A DNA stretch of 64,000 bases from Hasllibacter halocynthiae (GTDB lineage: Bacteria > Pseudomonadota > Alphaproteobacteria > Rhodobacterales > Rhodobacteraceae): NCBI RefSeq assembly GCF_003003095.1, contig NZ_PVTT01000001.1, positions 682,001 through 746,000 of the forward strand, given 5' to 3'. The translations under genes were made by a program, and so were the position numbers. The notes under the pieces were generated by a model. The model ran no database searches. It worked only from the letters and a program-made list of their open reading frames with translations, and was not told where the DNA came from. Positions within the stretch are counted from its first letter, which is position 1. Every line of letters starts with the position of its first letter. Shown here in pieces: positions 49,767-57,848 of this stretch.

Positions 49767-50249
49767 ATGGAGGAGCTTCATCGGAGAACCCCGCGGACGG
49801 AGGCGTTCTGGCATGCATACGCCGCCGCGAGCGGCATCAGGGGCGGCTACGACGTGGTCGCGCTCGGCGACGCCCCGGAGATGGCCGATTCCCTCGCCGA
49901 ACTGGTGCTGAGCGGGACGAAGCGCGCCACGGCCGGCTTGCTCCGCGACCTCGGGGAGAATCCCGTTCCCAAGGCGGGGGACCATGCCGTGATGGTCGAC
50001 GGTGCAGGCGAGCCGCGCGCGATCTGGCGCACGGCAGAGGTCCGCGTCGGGCCGCTATCCTCCGTCGACGCGGCGTTCGCCTGGGACGAGGGCGAAGGGG
50101 ACCGGACGCGGACGGGTTGGCTGCGGATGCACGAAGCCTTCTTCCGCCGGCAGGCCGAGCGGGAGGGCTTCGCGTTCCGGGACGACATCGAGACGGTGTT
50201 CGAACGCTTCGAAGTCGTGTGGCCCCGCCAGCGTGCGGATACTCGCTAA
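49767..50249 (+). CDS. ASCH-domain protein
   Basis: A 160-aa protein of the ASCH (PUA-like) fold. ELVLSGTKRATAGLLRDLGE holds the conserved SGxKxxT motif that lines the putative RNA-binding groove. PKAGDHAVMVDGAGEPRAIWRT and AFAWDEGEGDRTRTGWLRMHEAFF are also typical. Some ASCH proteins are ribonucleases or amidohydrolases acting on modified nucleosides; the function of this one is unknown. It begins 3 bp after phoB, so it is probably cotranscribed at the end of the Pho operon. Confidence 0.85.
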   Translation: MEELHRRTPRTEAFWHAYAAASGIRGGYDVVALGDAPEMADSLAELVLSGTKRATAGLLRDLGENPVPKAGDHAVMVDGAGEPRAIWRTAEVRVGPLSSVDAAFAWDEGEGDRTRTGWLRMHEAFFRRQAEREGFAFRDDIETVFERFEVVWPRQRADTR

Positions 50250-50386
50250 TCGGTATTATGGTATTAAGTTCGGCGGAGGGCCGTTCGGGGCAAGGCCGCG
50301 CCGTCAGATCGTATCCGCCAAGCTGGACCTTCCATACTTGGGCCTGCACTCTCCAACCGTACCGCGCATCATACCGGACCGAGGCC

Positions 50387-51160
50387 ATGAGCCAGCCCGA
50401 TCTTCCCCTCAGCATCGTCGAGGCCATGCTCCGCGCCGACACGGTCCACGAATGCTGGTCGGTCCTCGAGAGGACGCTGGACGGCTATGGTTTCGACCGG
50501 ATCATCTACGGCTACACGCGCTTTCGCGAAGGTCGGAACCTCGGCGACGAGGACTCGCTGCTGCTGCTCTCCAACTTTCCGCAGGACTATCTCGACGCGT
50601 TCGTCGGCCGGGGCCTGTTCAAGAGCAGCCGGATGATGCGCTGGGCCTGGAACGGCGACGGCGCGCGCACCTGGTCGGACATCGCGGCCGAGATCCACGA
50701 TCCGACCGAAGCCGAGCGGGAGGTCGCCGAGTTCAACCGTTCCCGCGGGGTCGAGGCAGGCGTGACGATGGCGTTCCCGTCGGCCTGGCGACGCTCGAAG
50801 GGGGTCGCGGCGCTGACGGCGCGGCACGGGTTGACGCAGGACGACGTCGACGCGCTCTGGTCCTGCGAAGGCCGTGCGGTCGAGGCGCTGTGTCGTCTGG
50901 CGCACCGGTTGATCGTGACGTTGCCCGCCGACGGGATCGGGCCCCGGCTGACCGATCGCCAGCGCGAGGTCCTGGAATGGGTCGGTGACGGAAAGGCGGT
51001 CGCTGACGTCGCCCTCGTCATGGGGCTGAGCGTGCCGACCGTCGAGAAGCACCTGCGGCTGGCGCGCGCGAACCTGGGGGCCGAGACGACGGCGCAGGCG
51101 GTGCTGAAGGCACAGGCGCTCGGGCGGATCTACCGGATGAAGCTGGACGAACCCGGATAG
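50387..51160 (+). CDS. LuxR-family solo regulator with degenerate autoinducer-binding domain
   Basis: A 257-aa regulator with an N-terminal autoinducer-domain-like region (about 10-165) and a C-terminal LuxR HTH (about 185-250; LTDRQREVLEWVGDGKAV, then SVPTVEKHLRLARANL). In the ligand pocket, the usual Trp, Tyr and Asp of acyl-homoserine-lactone receptors correspond to Tyr68, Phe72 and Ser81 (FPQDYLDAFVGRGLFKSS). It may therefore bind something else or nothing. No luxI-type synthase is nearby. The ATG at 50387 was chosen where conserved sequence begins; the frame is open further upstream inside the ASCH gene. Confidence 0.87.
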   Translation: MSQPDLPLSIVEAMLRADTVHECWSVLERTLDGYGFDRIIYGYTRFREGRNLGDEDSLLLLSNFPQDYLDAFVGRGLFKSSRMMRWAWNGDGARTWSDIAAEIHDPTEAEREVAEFNRSRGVEAGVTMAFPSAWRRSKGVAALTARHGLTQDDVDALWSCEGRAVEALCRLAHRLIVTLPADGIGPRLTDRQREVLEWVGDGKAVADVALVMGLSVPTVEKHLRLARANLGAETTAQAVLKAQALGRIYRMKLDEPG

Positions 51161-51271
51161 GGCATCCCCGCCCTGCCCTCTGCCGACCGTGTTCGGGCCT
51201 CGTGCGGCGCGGCTTCGGCAGGGCACGATGCCTCTTCGGGCCCGGCCCGAGGCTGCGGGCCGCACCGGAAT

Positions 51272-51297
51272 GGGCGGCAGGATCGCACCTGCCGCCC
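51272..51297. terminator. Hairpin between convergent luxR-type gene and tsf
   Basis: GGGCGGCAGG (51272-51281) and CCTGCCGCCC (51288-51297) form a perfect 10-bp stem with a 6-base loop, 25 bp from the tsf stop and 111 bp from the luxR stop. Neither side has a T-run, so it may act as a weak bidirectional terminator or a 3'-end protector. Confidence 0.5.
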
Positions 51298-51322
51298 TTC
51301 GATCGAAGTTGGCCTCTCGCGC

Positions 51323-52198
51323 CTACTCGCCGCGCGCCTTCGCGACCTCGGCGGCGAAATCCTCCTCGACCTTCTCGATGCCCTCGCCGACCTCGAGGCG
51401 GACGTAGCCCGTCACGGCCAACCCGGCCTCCTCGGCAGCCTGGGCGACGGTCTTGTCGGGGTCGACGACGAAAGCCTGACCCATCAGCGTGTTCTCAGCC
51501 AGGAACTTCTTCATCCGGCCGTCGATCATCTTCTCGATGACCTGCTCGGGCTTGCCGCTCTCGCGGGCCTGCTCGGTCAGGACCGCGCGCTCGCGCGCGA
51601 CGAAGTCCTGGTCCAGCGACGTCTCGTCCAGCGCGGCGGGGTTGGCGGCGGCGATGTGCATGGCGACCTGGCGCGCGAAACCGCCATCCTCTCCCTTCAC
51701 GGCGACCAGCACGCCGATCTTGCCCATGCCTGGCGCGGCGGCCCCGTGCACGTAGGAGACGACCGTGTCCCCCGAGAGGTGCGCCATCCGGCGGATCGAC
51801 ATGTTCTCGCCAATGGTTGCGATCTTGTCGGTGATCATCGCGTTGATCGACTTGCCGCCGATCTCGAAGTCGCCGAGCGCGCCGGTATCGGGAACGTGCA
51901 GGGCGGTCTCGGCGATCTGGCCGACCATCTCCTGGAAGTCGGCGTTCTTGGCGACGAAGTCCGTCTCGGAGTTGACCTCGACCGCGACGCCCTTGCCGTC
52001 CTCGACGCGCACCGCGACGAGGCCCTCGGCCGCCGTGCGGCCAGACTTCTTCGCCGCCTTGGCGAGACCCTTCGTGCGCAGCCAGTCCTGCGCAGCCTGC
52101 ATGTCGCCGTCCGTCTCGGTCAGCGCCTTCTTCGCGTCCATCATGCCCGCGCCCGTCGTGTCGCGGAGCTCCTTCACCTGAGCGGCCGTGATCGCCAT
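51323..52198 (-). CDS. tsf: Translation elongation factor Ts
   Basis: A 291-aa nucleotide exchange factor for EF-Tu. The N-terminal UBA-like domain reads [25 protein letters not shown] (split here by a space), and the core has the [11 protein letters not shown] motif, in which Asp-Phe contacts EF-Tu. The C-terminal [19 protein letters not shown] is also typical. The ATG at 52198 gives the standard MAITAAQV start. It is downstream of rpsB, with 87 bp between them containing a hairpin. Confidence 0.97.
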   Translation of the reverse strand: MAITAAQVKELRDTTGAGMMDAKKALTETDGDMQAAQDWLRTKGLAKAAKKSGRTAAEGLVAVRVEDGKGVAVEVNSETDFVAKNADFQEMVGQIAETALHVPDTGALGDFEIGGKSINAMITDKIATIGENMSIRRMAHLSGDTVVSYVHGAAAPGMGKIGVLVAVKGEDGGFARQVAMHIAAANPAALDETSLDQDFVARERAVLTEQARESGKPEQVIEKMIDGRMKKFLAENTLMGQAFVVDPDKTVAQAAEEAGLAVTGYVRLEVGEGIEKVEEDFAAEVAKARGE

Positions 52199-52222
52199 CT
52201 CGTCACCTCTTGAATGCGTCGC

Positions 52223-52245
52223 GGGCAGGGGAAGGCCCCCTGCCC
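52223..52245 (-). promoter_or_regulatory. Hairpin in the rpsB-tsf intergenic region
   Basis: GGGCAGGGG (52223-52231) and CCCCTGCCC (52237-52245) form a 9-bp stem with a 5-base loop between rpsB and tsf. It lacks a T-run and so resembles the attenuator-like hairpins that set the ratio of S2 to EF-Ts. Confidence 0.45.
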
Positions 52246-52285
52246 CATGTCGGTTTCGCAAGCGGCCCCGGGGGCCGCCGCGCGA

Positions 52286-53263
52286 TCAGTCGACCTTCTC
52301 GCCCGGCTCGCTGTTCTCGATGTCCAGCGGGGCGTCCTTCTGGGCCACGTCGTCGTGCACCGCCTCGTCCGACGGAGCGTCCTGCTCGGCGTTGCCGTCG
52401 CCGGCGGAACCGGTCGAGGCGTTGCCCTCGGCGTCCGGGGCCATCGAGGTGCCGACGGCGGCGGCCATCGCGGCGGAGACCTCGTCCAGCTCGGCCGGCT
52501 CGGCGGCCTCGCCGGGGTCCTCGACCTCCTCGGCGGCGTCCTCGAACTCGCCGATGTCGACGCCCGCGGCGCCGAGCTGCGCCGACATCCCGTCAAGCGC
52601 CGCGCGGCTGGCCAAGTCGCAGTAGAGGGCGATCGCCCGCGCCGCATCGTCGTTGCCAGGGATCACGTAGTCCACCCCGTCGGGCGAGCAGTTGGTGTCC
52701 ACCACCGCGACGACCGGGATGCCGAGCTTCTTGGCCTCGGCGATGGCGAGATCCTCCTTGTTCACGTCGATCACGAACAGGAGGTCCGGCACGCCGCCCA
52801 TCTCGCGGATGCCGCCGAGCGAGGCCTGCAGCTTCTGCTGGTCCCGCTCCATGCCCAGGCGCTCCTTCTTGGTCAGGCCCTCGGCGCCCTCGGCCATGCG
52901 CTCGTCGATCTCGTTCAGGCGCTTGATCGACTGGGAGACGGTCTTCCAGTTGGTCAGCGTCCCGCCGAGCCAGCGGTGGTTCATGTAGTACTGGGCGCAC
53001 TTCTCGGCGGCGTCGGCGATGGGCTGCTGGGCCTGCCGCTTGGTGCCGACGAAGAGGATGCGGCCGTTCTTCGCGACCACCTCGCGGATCACCCCCAGAG
53101 CCTGCTCGAGCAGGGGCACGGTCTGGGTGAGGTCGAGGATGTGGATTCCGTTGCGGGAGCCGTAGATGAACTCCTGCATGCGGGGGTTCCAGCGCTGGGT
53201 CTGGTGGCCGAAGTGCACGCCGGCTTCCAGGAGCTGGCGCATGGTGAAGTCGGGCAGAGACAT
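52286..53263 (-). CDS. rpsB: 30S ribosomal protein S2 with long acidic C-terminal tail
   Basis: A 325-aa protein. Residues 1 to about 230 are a complete S2: [69 protein letters not shown] and [18 protein letters not shown]. About 95 further residues are rich in Asp, Glu, Ala and Gly with almost no aromatic residues, likely disordered. E. coli S2 has 241 residues. The ATG at 53263 gives the standard MSLPDFTM start. It heads the rpsB-tsf operon and is divergent from psuK. Confidence 0.96.
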   Translation of the reverse strand: MSLPDFTMRQLLEAGVHFGHQTQRWNPRMQEFIYGSRNGIHILDLTQTVPLLEQALGVIREVVAKNGRILFVGTKRQAQQPIADAAEKCAQYYMNHRWLGGTLTNWKTVSQSIKRLNEIDERMAEGAEGLTKKERLGMERDQQKLQASLGGIREMGGVPDLLFVIDVNKEDLAIAEAKKLGIPVVAVVDTNCSPDGVDYVIPGNDDAARAIALYCDLASRAALDGMSAQLGAAGVDIGEFEDAAEEVEDPGEAAEPAELDEVSAAMAAAVGTSMAPDAEGNASTGSAGDGNAEQDAPSDEAVHDDVAQKDAPLDIENSEPGEKVD

Positions 53264-53462
53264 GGTCTGCGTTTCCTCTCTCTTCCGGTTGAGCCTCGGC
53301 GGGGGTGCGGATTGAACCGACCGGATGGACGAGCGGGGGATGTCTCCCCCCGCGGCCCGTCCCCGCCTGCGAAGTGCGGCGCACCTAGGATGCCCGGGCC
53401 CCGGACGCAACCCTCCGGCGGCCCGGTTGCGCCCGCCGTCCGGTTGCGCCTACGGACCGGCC

Positions 53463-54335
53463 ATGGCGCCCGACGTCCTCTGCATCGGATCGGTCCTCTG
53501 GGACGTGATTGGCCGCGCGCCTCGGACGATGGTCAAGGGGTCGGACGTGCCCGGTCGCATCACCCGGATCCCCGGCGGCGTCGCCCTGAACATCGCGATG
53601 ACCCTGCGCCGCTTCGGCCTCGTGCCCGCGCTGCTCTCGGCGGTGGGGCGCGACGCCGAAGGGGACGAGCTCGTCGCCGCGTGCGAGGTCCTGGGGCTGG
53701 TCACCGATCACCTCTATCGGTCGGACGACCTGCCGACGGATCGCTACATGGCCGTCGAAGGCGCGGGTGAGCTGATCGCCGCCATCGCGGACGCCCATTC
53801 GCTGGAGGCCGCGGGCGCGAAGGTTCTGCGCCCGCTGGAAGGGGCGTTGACGGGCTGGGACGGCCCCGTCGCGCTCGACGGCAACCTGACGGAGGCGCTG
53901 CTGGCCGAGATCGCCGCATCGCCCCTCTTCGCGAGGGCCGACCTGCGTGTCGCCCCGGCCTCCCCCGGCAAGGCCGAGCGGCTGCTGCCCCTTCTTCGGC
54001 ATCCCGGCGCGACGATCTACGTGAACCGCGAGGAAGCGGGCCTGGTCGCGAAGACCGACCCCCCGGACGCTGAGGCGGGCGCGCGGGATCTTCTGGCGCG
54101 GGGGGCGACGCGGGTGCTGGTGACGGACGGCTCCCGCCTGGCGGCCCTCGGCACGGCCGAGGGGATCGTGACGCGCCGCCCGCGCGAGGTCATGGTACGG
54201 CGCGTGACAGGCGCGGGCGACACGTTCATGGCGGCGCACATCGCGGCCGAGATGCGCGGCGAAGGCCGGGAGCGCGCGTTGGATACGGCGCTGCGCGCGG
54301 CGGCGGAATACGTAAGCGGAGAAGGCGGAGAATGA
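53463..54335 (+). CDS. psuK: PfkB-family kinase, probable pseudouridine kinase
   Basis: A 290-aa ribokinase-family enzyme. N-terminal VLCIGSVLWDVIGRAPR and GRITRIPGGVALNIAMTLRRFG bind substrate; the C-terminal RRVTGAGDTFMAAHIAAEM carries the catalytic GAGD aspartate and anion hole. The adjoining, 4-base-overlapping psuG gene makes pseudouridine the likely substrate: PsuK phosphorylates it to pseudouridine 5'-phosphate. The ATG at 53463 starts just before the first conserved strand. Confidence 0.88.
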   Translation: MAPDVLCIGSVLWDVIGRAPRTMVKGSDVPGRITRIPGGVALNIAMTLRRFGLVPALLSAVGRDAEGDELVAACEVLGLVTDHLYRSDDLPTDRYMAVEGAGELIAAIADAHSLEAAGAKVLRPLEGALTGWDGPVALDGNLTEALLAEIAASPLFARADLRVAPASPGKAERLLPLLRHPGATIYVNREEAGLVAKTDPPDAEAGARDLLARGATRVLVTDGSRLAALGTAEGIVTRRPREVMVRRVTGAGDTFMAAHIAAEMRGEGRERALDTALRAAAEYVSGEGGE

Positions 54336-55255
54336 GGATGATCGAGATCGCGGCCGAGGTCGAGGAGGCGCTGGCGACCGGGCGCCCGGTGGTCGCGCTG
54401 GAGTCCACGATCGTGACCCACGGCATGCCGTTGCCCCGGAACCTGGAGACGGCGCGCGCGGTAGAGGAGACGGTGCGCGAGGGCGGCGCCGTGCCCGCCA
54501 CCATCGCGGTGCTGGACGGCGTGCTGAAGGTGGGGCTGGACGCAGACGAGCTGGAGGCGCTCGCCCGGGCGGAGGGGGTCGCGAAGCTGAGCCGCGCCGA
54601 CCTCGCGCTGTGCCTCGCGCGGGGCGGGACGGGAAGCACCACCGTCGCCGCGACGATGATCGCCGCCCGCGCGGCCGGGATCGACGTCTTCGCGACGGGC
54701 GGGATCGGCGGCGTCCATCGCGGCGCCGAGGTGACATGGGACGTAAGCGCCGACCTGCAGGAGCTGTCGCAGACGGCCGTGACGGTGGTCTGCGCCGGGC
54801 CGAAGGCGATCCTAGACCTGCCGAGGACGCTCGAAGTGCTCGAGACGCTCGGCGTGCCGGTGATCGCGCATGGCCAGGACGAGATGCCGGCCTTCTGGTC
54901 CCGAAGCTCGGGCTTGCCGGCGCCGCAGCGCATGGACGAGCCGGAAGCCATGGCCGCCGCGCACCTCGCCCGCGGCGCGCTGGGGGTTCCGGGGGGGCAG
55001 CTGATCTGCAACCCGATCCCCGCGGCCGCCGAGATACCGCGGGCCGAGATCGTGCCCGTCGTCGAAGCGGCGCTGGCCGAGGCGGAGAGGAAGGGCATCG
55101 CCGCCAAGGACGTCACGCCGTTCCTGCTGAGCCGCATGCTGGAGATGACGGAGGGCCGGTCGCTGGAGGCCAACGTCGCCCTGATCGTCGACAACGCACG
55201 GCTGGCTTCGGTGATCGCCCGCGCCATATGCAGGCGGAGGGGCGCGGGCAGCTAG
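54332..55255 (+). CDS. psuG: Pseudouridine-5'-phosphate glycosidase
   Basis: A 307-aa enzyme that cleaves the C-C glycosidic bond of pseudouridine 5'-phosphate to uracil and ribose 5-phosphate. Signatures: VVALESTIVTHGMPLPRN, GAVPATIAVLDGVLKVGL, TGSTTVAATMIAARAAGI, FATGGIGGVHRGAE and ICNPIPAAAEIP. It starts in the psuK stop codon, forming a two-gene salvage operon. No nucleoside transporter gene accompanies it here. Confidence 0.95.
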   Translation: MRMIEIAAEVEEALATGRPVVALESTIVTHGMPLPRNLETARAVEETVREGGAVPATIAVLDGVLKVGLDADELEALARAEGVAKLSRADLALCLARGGTGSTTVAATMIAARAAGIDVFATGGIGGVHRGAEVTWDVSADLQELSQTAVTVVCAGPKAILDLPRTLEVLETLGVPVIAHGQDEMPAFWSRSSGLPAPQRMDEPEAMAAAHLARGALGVPGGQLICNPIPAAAEIPRAEIVPVVEAALAEAERKGIAAKDVTPFLLSRMLEMTEGRSLEANVALIVDNARLASVIARAICRRRGAGS

Positions 55256-55304
55256 CATGTCCTGCGGCGTTGCGCCCCCCTGCCCCGCCGCCTAGATCGA
55301 ATCC

Positions 55305-56012
55305 ATGAGCCCCACGCGCCCCCCGAGCGAAAGCGCCAGAAGGTCCAGCCTGTTCGGCCGGGCGCGGGGCAACTTCCTCGCCGGGCTGATCGTCGTCGCG
55401 CCCATCGGGATGACCGTCTGGCTGATCTGGACGTTGATCGGCTGGGTGGACGGGTTCGTGCTGCCCCTCGTTCCCCGCCAGTTCCGCCCCGAGCAGTATA
55501 TCGGGATCAACCTGCGCGGCGTCGGGGTGATCTTCTTCCTGTTCTTCACCATCCTGATCGGCTGGATGGCGAAGGGCTTCGTCGGGCGCCAGTTGATCCG
55601 CGCGGGCGAGAGCATCGTCGACCGGATGCCCTTCGTCCGGTCGGTCTACGGCGGCGCCAAGCAGATCGCCGAGACGGTGTTCGCCGACAGCGCGAACAAT
55701 TTCGACCGCGCGGTGCTGATCGAATACCCACGCCGGGGCGCCTGGGCGATCGCCTTCGTATCGACCCCCGCCAAGGGCGAGGTGGCGCAGAAGCACGTCG
55801 AAGGGGGCGGCGCGGACGACCCGCTCCTCTCGATCTTCGTGCCGACGACGCCGAACCCGACCTCCGGCTTCCTGCTGTTCCTCGCGCAGTCCGAGGTGGT
55901 CGACCTCGACATGAGCGTCGAGGACGCCGCGAAGCTCGTCATATCGGCGGGGCTCGTTTATCCGAACGGCAAGGACGCCCTGCCCGAACCCGACCTGCGG
56001 GCAGCCGAATAA
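55305..56012 (+). CDS. DUF502 family membrane protein
   Basis: A 235-aa protein. Two hydrophobic segments (NFLAGLIVVAPIGMTVWLIW and VGVIFFLFFTILIGWMA) anchor it in the inner membrane, and the rest is a cytoplasmic domain with the family motifs DRMPFVRSVYGGAKQIAETV and FVPTTPNPTSGFLLFL. DUF502 proteins are widespread in Proteobacteria and plants (COV-like), but their role is unknown. The first residues before the first helix are basic. Confidence 0.92.
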   Translation: MSPTRPPSESARRSSLFGRARGNFLAGLIVVAPIGMTVWLIWTLIGWVDGFVLPLVPRQFRPEQYIGINLRGVGVIFFLFFTILIGWMAKGFVGRQLIRAGESIVDRMPFVRSVYGGAKQIAETVFADSANNFDRAVLIEYPRRGAWAIAFVSTPAKGEVAQKHVEGGGADDPLLSIFVPTTPNPTSGFLLFLAQSEVVDLDMSVEDAAKLVISAGLVYPNGKDALPEPDLRAAE

Positions 56013-56013
56013 C

Positions 56014-56616
56014 GTGCTTCAGGCCTTCCTGACCGGCCTCGCGGTGCAGGGCTCCCTGATCTTGGCCATCGGGCCGCAGAACGTGTTCGTGCTTCGGCAG
56101 GGCCTGACGCGGGACCATGTGCTGCCGGTCGTGCTGTTCTGCGCGGCCTCGGACGCGGCGCTGATCTTCGCGGGTGTCGCGGGGTTCGGGGCGGTGGTCG
56201 ACGCGGCGCCCTGGATGCCCCGCGCGATGGCGCTGGCGGGCGCCGCCTTCCTGGCCGTCTACGGCGCGCAGCGGGCCTTCGCGGCTTGGCGGGGCCACCA
56301 TCCCCTCGTCTGCGGCGCGAGCGGCGGGACCTTGCAGGGCGCCATCGGGACGGCCGCCGCGCTGACTTGGCTCAACCCGCACGTCTATCTGGACACGCTC
56401 GCGCTTATGGGCGCGATCGGTGCGGGTCTCGGCGGCGACGCTTGGGCCTTCGCCCTCGGCGGCACGCTCGCGAGCGGCGCGTTCTTCGCCGCCCTCGGAT
56501 ACGGCGCGCAGGTGCTGGCGCCGGTCATGCGCTCAAGCTCTGCTTGGCGCATCCTCGACGCGGTCACGGCCGCGGTGATGTGGGCCGTGGCCGCGGGCCT
56601 GCTGGTCGCGACCTAG
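56014..56616 (+). CDS. LysE/ArgO-type amino acid exporter
   Basis: A 200-aa inner-membrane protein with about six hydrophobic helices. The N-terminal GLAVQGSLILAIGPQNVFVLRQ is the LysE/ArgO signature, and LTWLNPHVYLDTLALMGAIG is the second conserved block with the Asn-Pro-His pair. It probably exports a basic amino acid such as arginine or lysine. The GTG at 56014 follows the DUF502 stop by one base. Its stop overlaps the convergent lipoprotein gene by 4 bases. Confidence 0.92.
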   Translation: MLQAFLTGLAVQGSLILAIGPQNVFVLRQGLTRDHVLPVVLFCAASDAALIFAGVAGFGAVVDAAPWMPRAMALAGAAFLAVYGAQRAFAAWRGHHPLVCGASGGTLQGAIGTAAALTWLNPHVYLDTLALMGAIGAGLGGDAWAFALGGTLASGAFFAALGYGAQVLAPVMRSSSAWRILDAVTAAVMWAVAAGLLVAT

Positions 56617-56744
56617 GAGGGCGCGATGGTCGTCGACGGGATGGCCTCGACGATCGGCTCGTCCTCGATCACGACCCCTTCCTGGGGCAGGGGCTGGCAC
56701 GCGGCGGCGAGGGCGGCGATCACGATGGGGGCGAGCAGGCGCAT
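56613..56744 (-). CDS. Tiny predicted lipoprotein (43 aa)
   Basis: The chain opens with MRLLAPIVIAALAAACQPLP, a short signal peptide ending in a lipobox (LAAAC), so Cys16 should be lipid-modified. The 27 remaining residues are acidic and proline-containing (EDEPIVEAIPSTT). GAAGGAAAG lies 7-15 bases before the ATG. It is convergent with the LysE-type gene and 60 bp downstream of the patatin gene. I recognise no family, but signal, lipobox and ribosome site together make a real gene likely. Confidence 0.7.
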   Translation of the reverse strand: MRLLAPIVIAALAAACQPLPQEGVVIEDEPIVEAIPSTTIAPS

Positions 56745-56804
56745 GGGGTCTCTTTCCTTCGTTCTGTTTGTCGCACGTCCCGCCAGGACGCGACACGCGA
56801 CCTC

Positions 56805-57824
56805 CTAGCCGAACATCGCTTGCAGATCGACGGTTCCACGCCGCCCGATGTCCCCTTTATGCGAGGCGAGGAAGCTGTCCATCGCCGCCTCGCCCGCCGC
56901 GCGCAGCGTTTCGATAACCGCGCGGGTCGGGACCAGCTTGGTCGCGACGTTCAGCCGCCGCATCAGGTCGTCGTCGGCGATCATGTGGACCAGCACCTCC
57001 TTCATGCTGCCTTGGGGCACCTGCCGCTGCGCGAGCAGCCGCTGCACGAAGGCGATCGCGCGCAGCTCCCGCAGGAGCGACGTGTTGAACCCGATCTCGT
57101 TGATGCGGTTCTGGATCGCCTGCGCGCTGCGCGGCACCTCCGGGCGAACGAGCGGGTTGATGTTGATCACTATGACGTCCGCCGGCAGGTCGGGCCCGAA
57201 GAGGGGGAAGAGGGCGGGGTTGCCGGTGTAGCCGCCGTCCCAATAGGCGTCGCCTTCGATCTCGACGGCCTGGAACAGCGTGGGCAGGCACGCGCTCGCC
57301 AGGAGGACGTCGGGCGTGACCTCCTCGGCGGGAAAGACGCGGACCTTGCCCGTCCGGACGTTCGTCGCGTTCACGAAGAAGGCCGGGCCCTCGGCCGCGC
57401 GGACCCTGTCATAGGACAGCCGTTCGGCGATGGGGCGCAACGGGTTGTCGTAGAAGGGGCCATAGCCGTAGGGGCTGAACACGCGGGTGGCTGCGTCCAT
57501 CGCCCGGTAGCCCGGCGTCAGCTCGAGAAAACGCGCGAGGTTTCCCGCGTCGGGCAGGAAATGCGTCATCCAGTTGGCCAGGCGCAAGTCGCCGACCCGC
57601 GCGACCTCGCCCCAGAACCAGGCAAGGTTTCGGCGCGCCGCGTCTCGCGATTCGATCAGCCCGGCCTTCAGCGCCGCCCCGTTCAGCGCGCCCGCCGAGG
57701 TGCCCGAGATGCCGGCGATCTCGACGTCCTCCTCGCCGAGGAGCCGGTCGAGCGCCCCCCAAGTGAAGGCCCCGTGCGCGCCGCCGCCCTGCAGCGCGAG
57801 GTTGACGCGGACGCCCTCAGCCAC
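56805..57824 (-). CDS. Patatin-like phospholipase family protein
   Basis: A 339-aa serine hydrolase. The oxyanion loop QGGGAHGAF is at 12-20, the nucleophile is Ser43 in GISGTSAG, and the catalytic aspartate is Asp196 in YWDGGYTGNP. The family hydrolyses lipid acyl esters. The start is GTG at 57824 (AEGVRVNLALQGGG). It lies 24 bp downstream of 3-hydroxybutyrate dehydrogenase on the same strand; this pairing hints at polyhydroxybutyrate or membrane-lipid turnover, but the substrate is not shown by sequence. Confidence 0.92.
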   Translation of the reverse strand: MAEGVRVNLALQGGGAHGAFTWGALDRLLGEEDVEIAGISGTSAGALNGAALKAGLIESRDAARRNLAWFWGEVARVGDLRLANWMTHFLPDAGNLARFLELTPGYRAMDAATRVFSPYGYGPFYDNPLRPIAERLSYDRVRAAEGPAFFVNATNVRTGKVRVFPAEEVTPDVLLASACLPTLFQAVEIEGDAYWDGGYTGNPALFPLFGPDLPADVIVININPLVRPEVPRSAQAIQNRINEIGFNTSLLRELRAIAFVQRLLAQRQVPQGSMKEVLVHMIADDDLMRRLNVATKLVPTRAVIETLRAAGEAAMDSFLASHKGDIGRRGTVDLQAMFG

Positions 57825-57848
57825 CCGGGCGCCCGCCCATCGGCGCCT

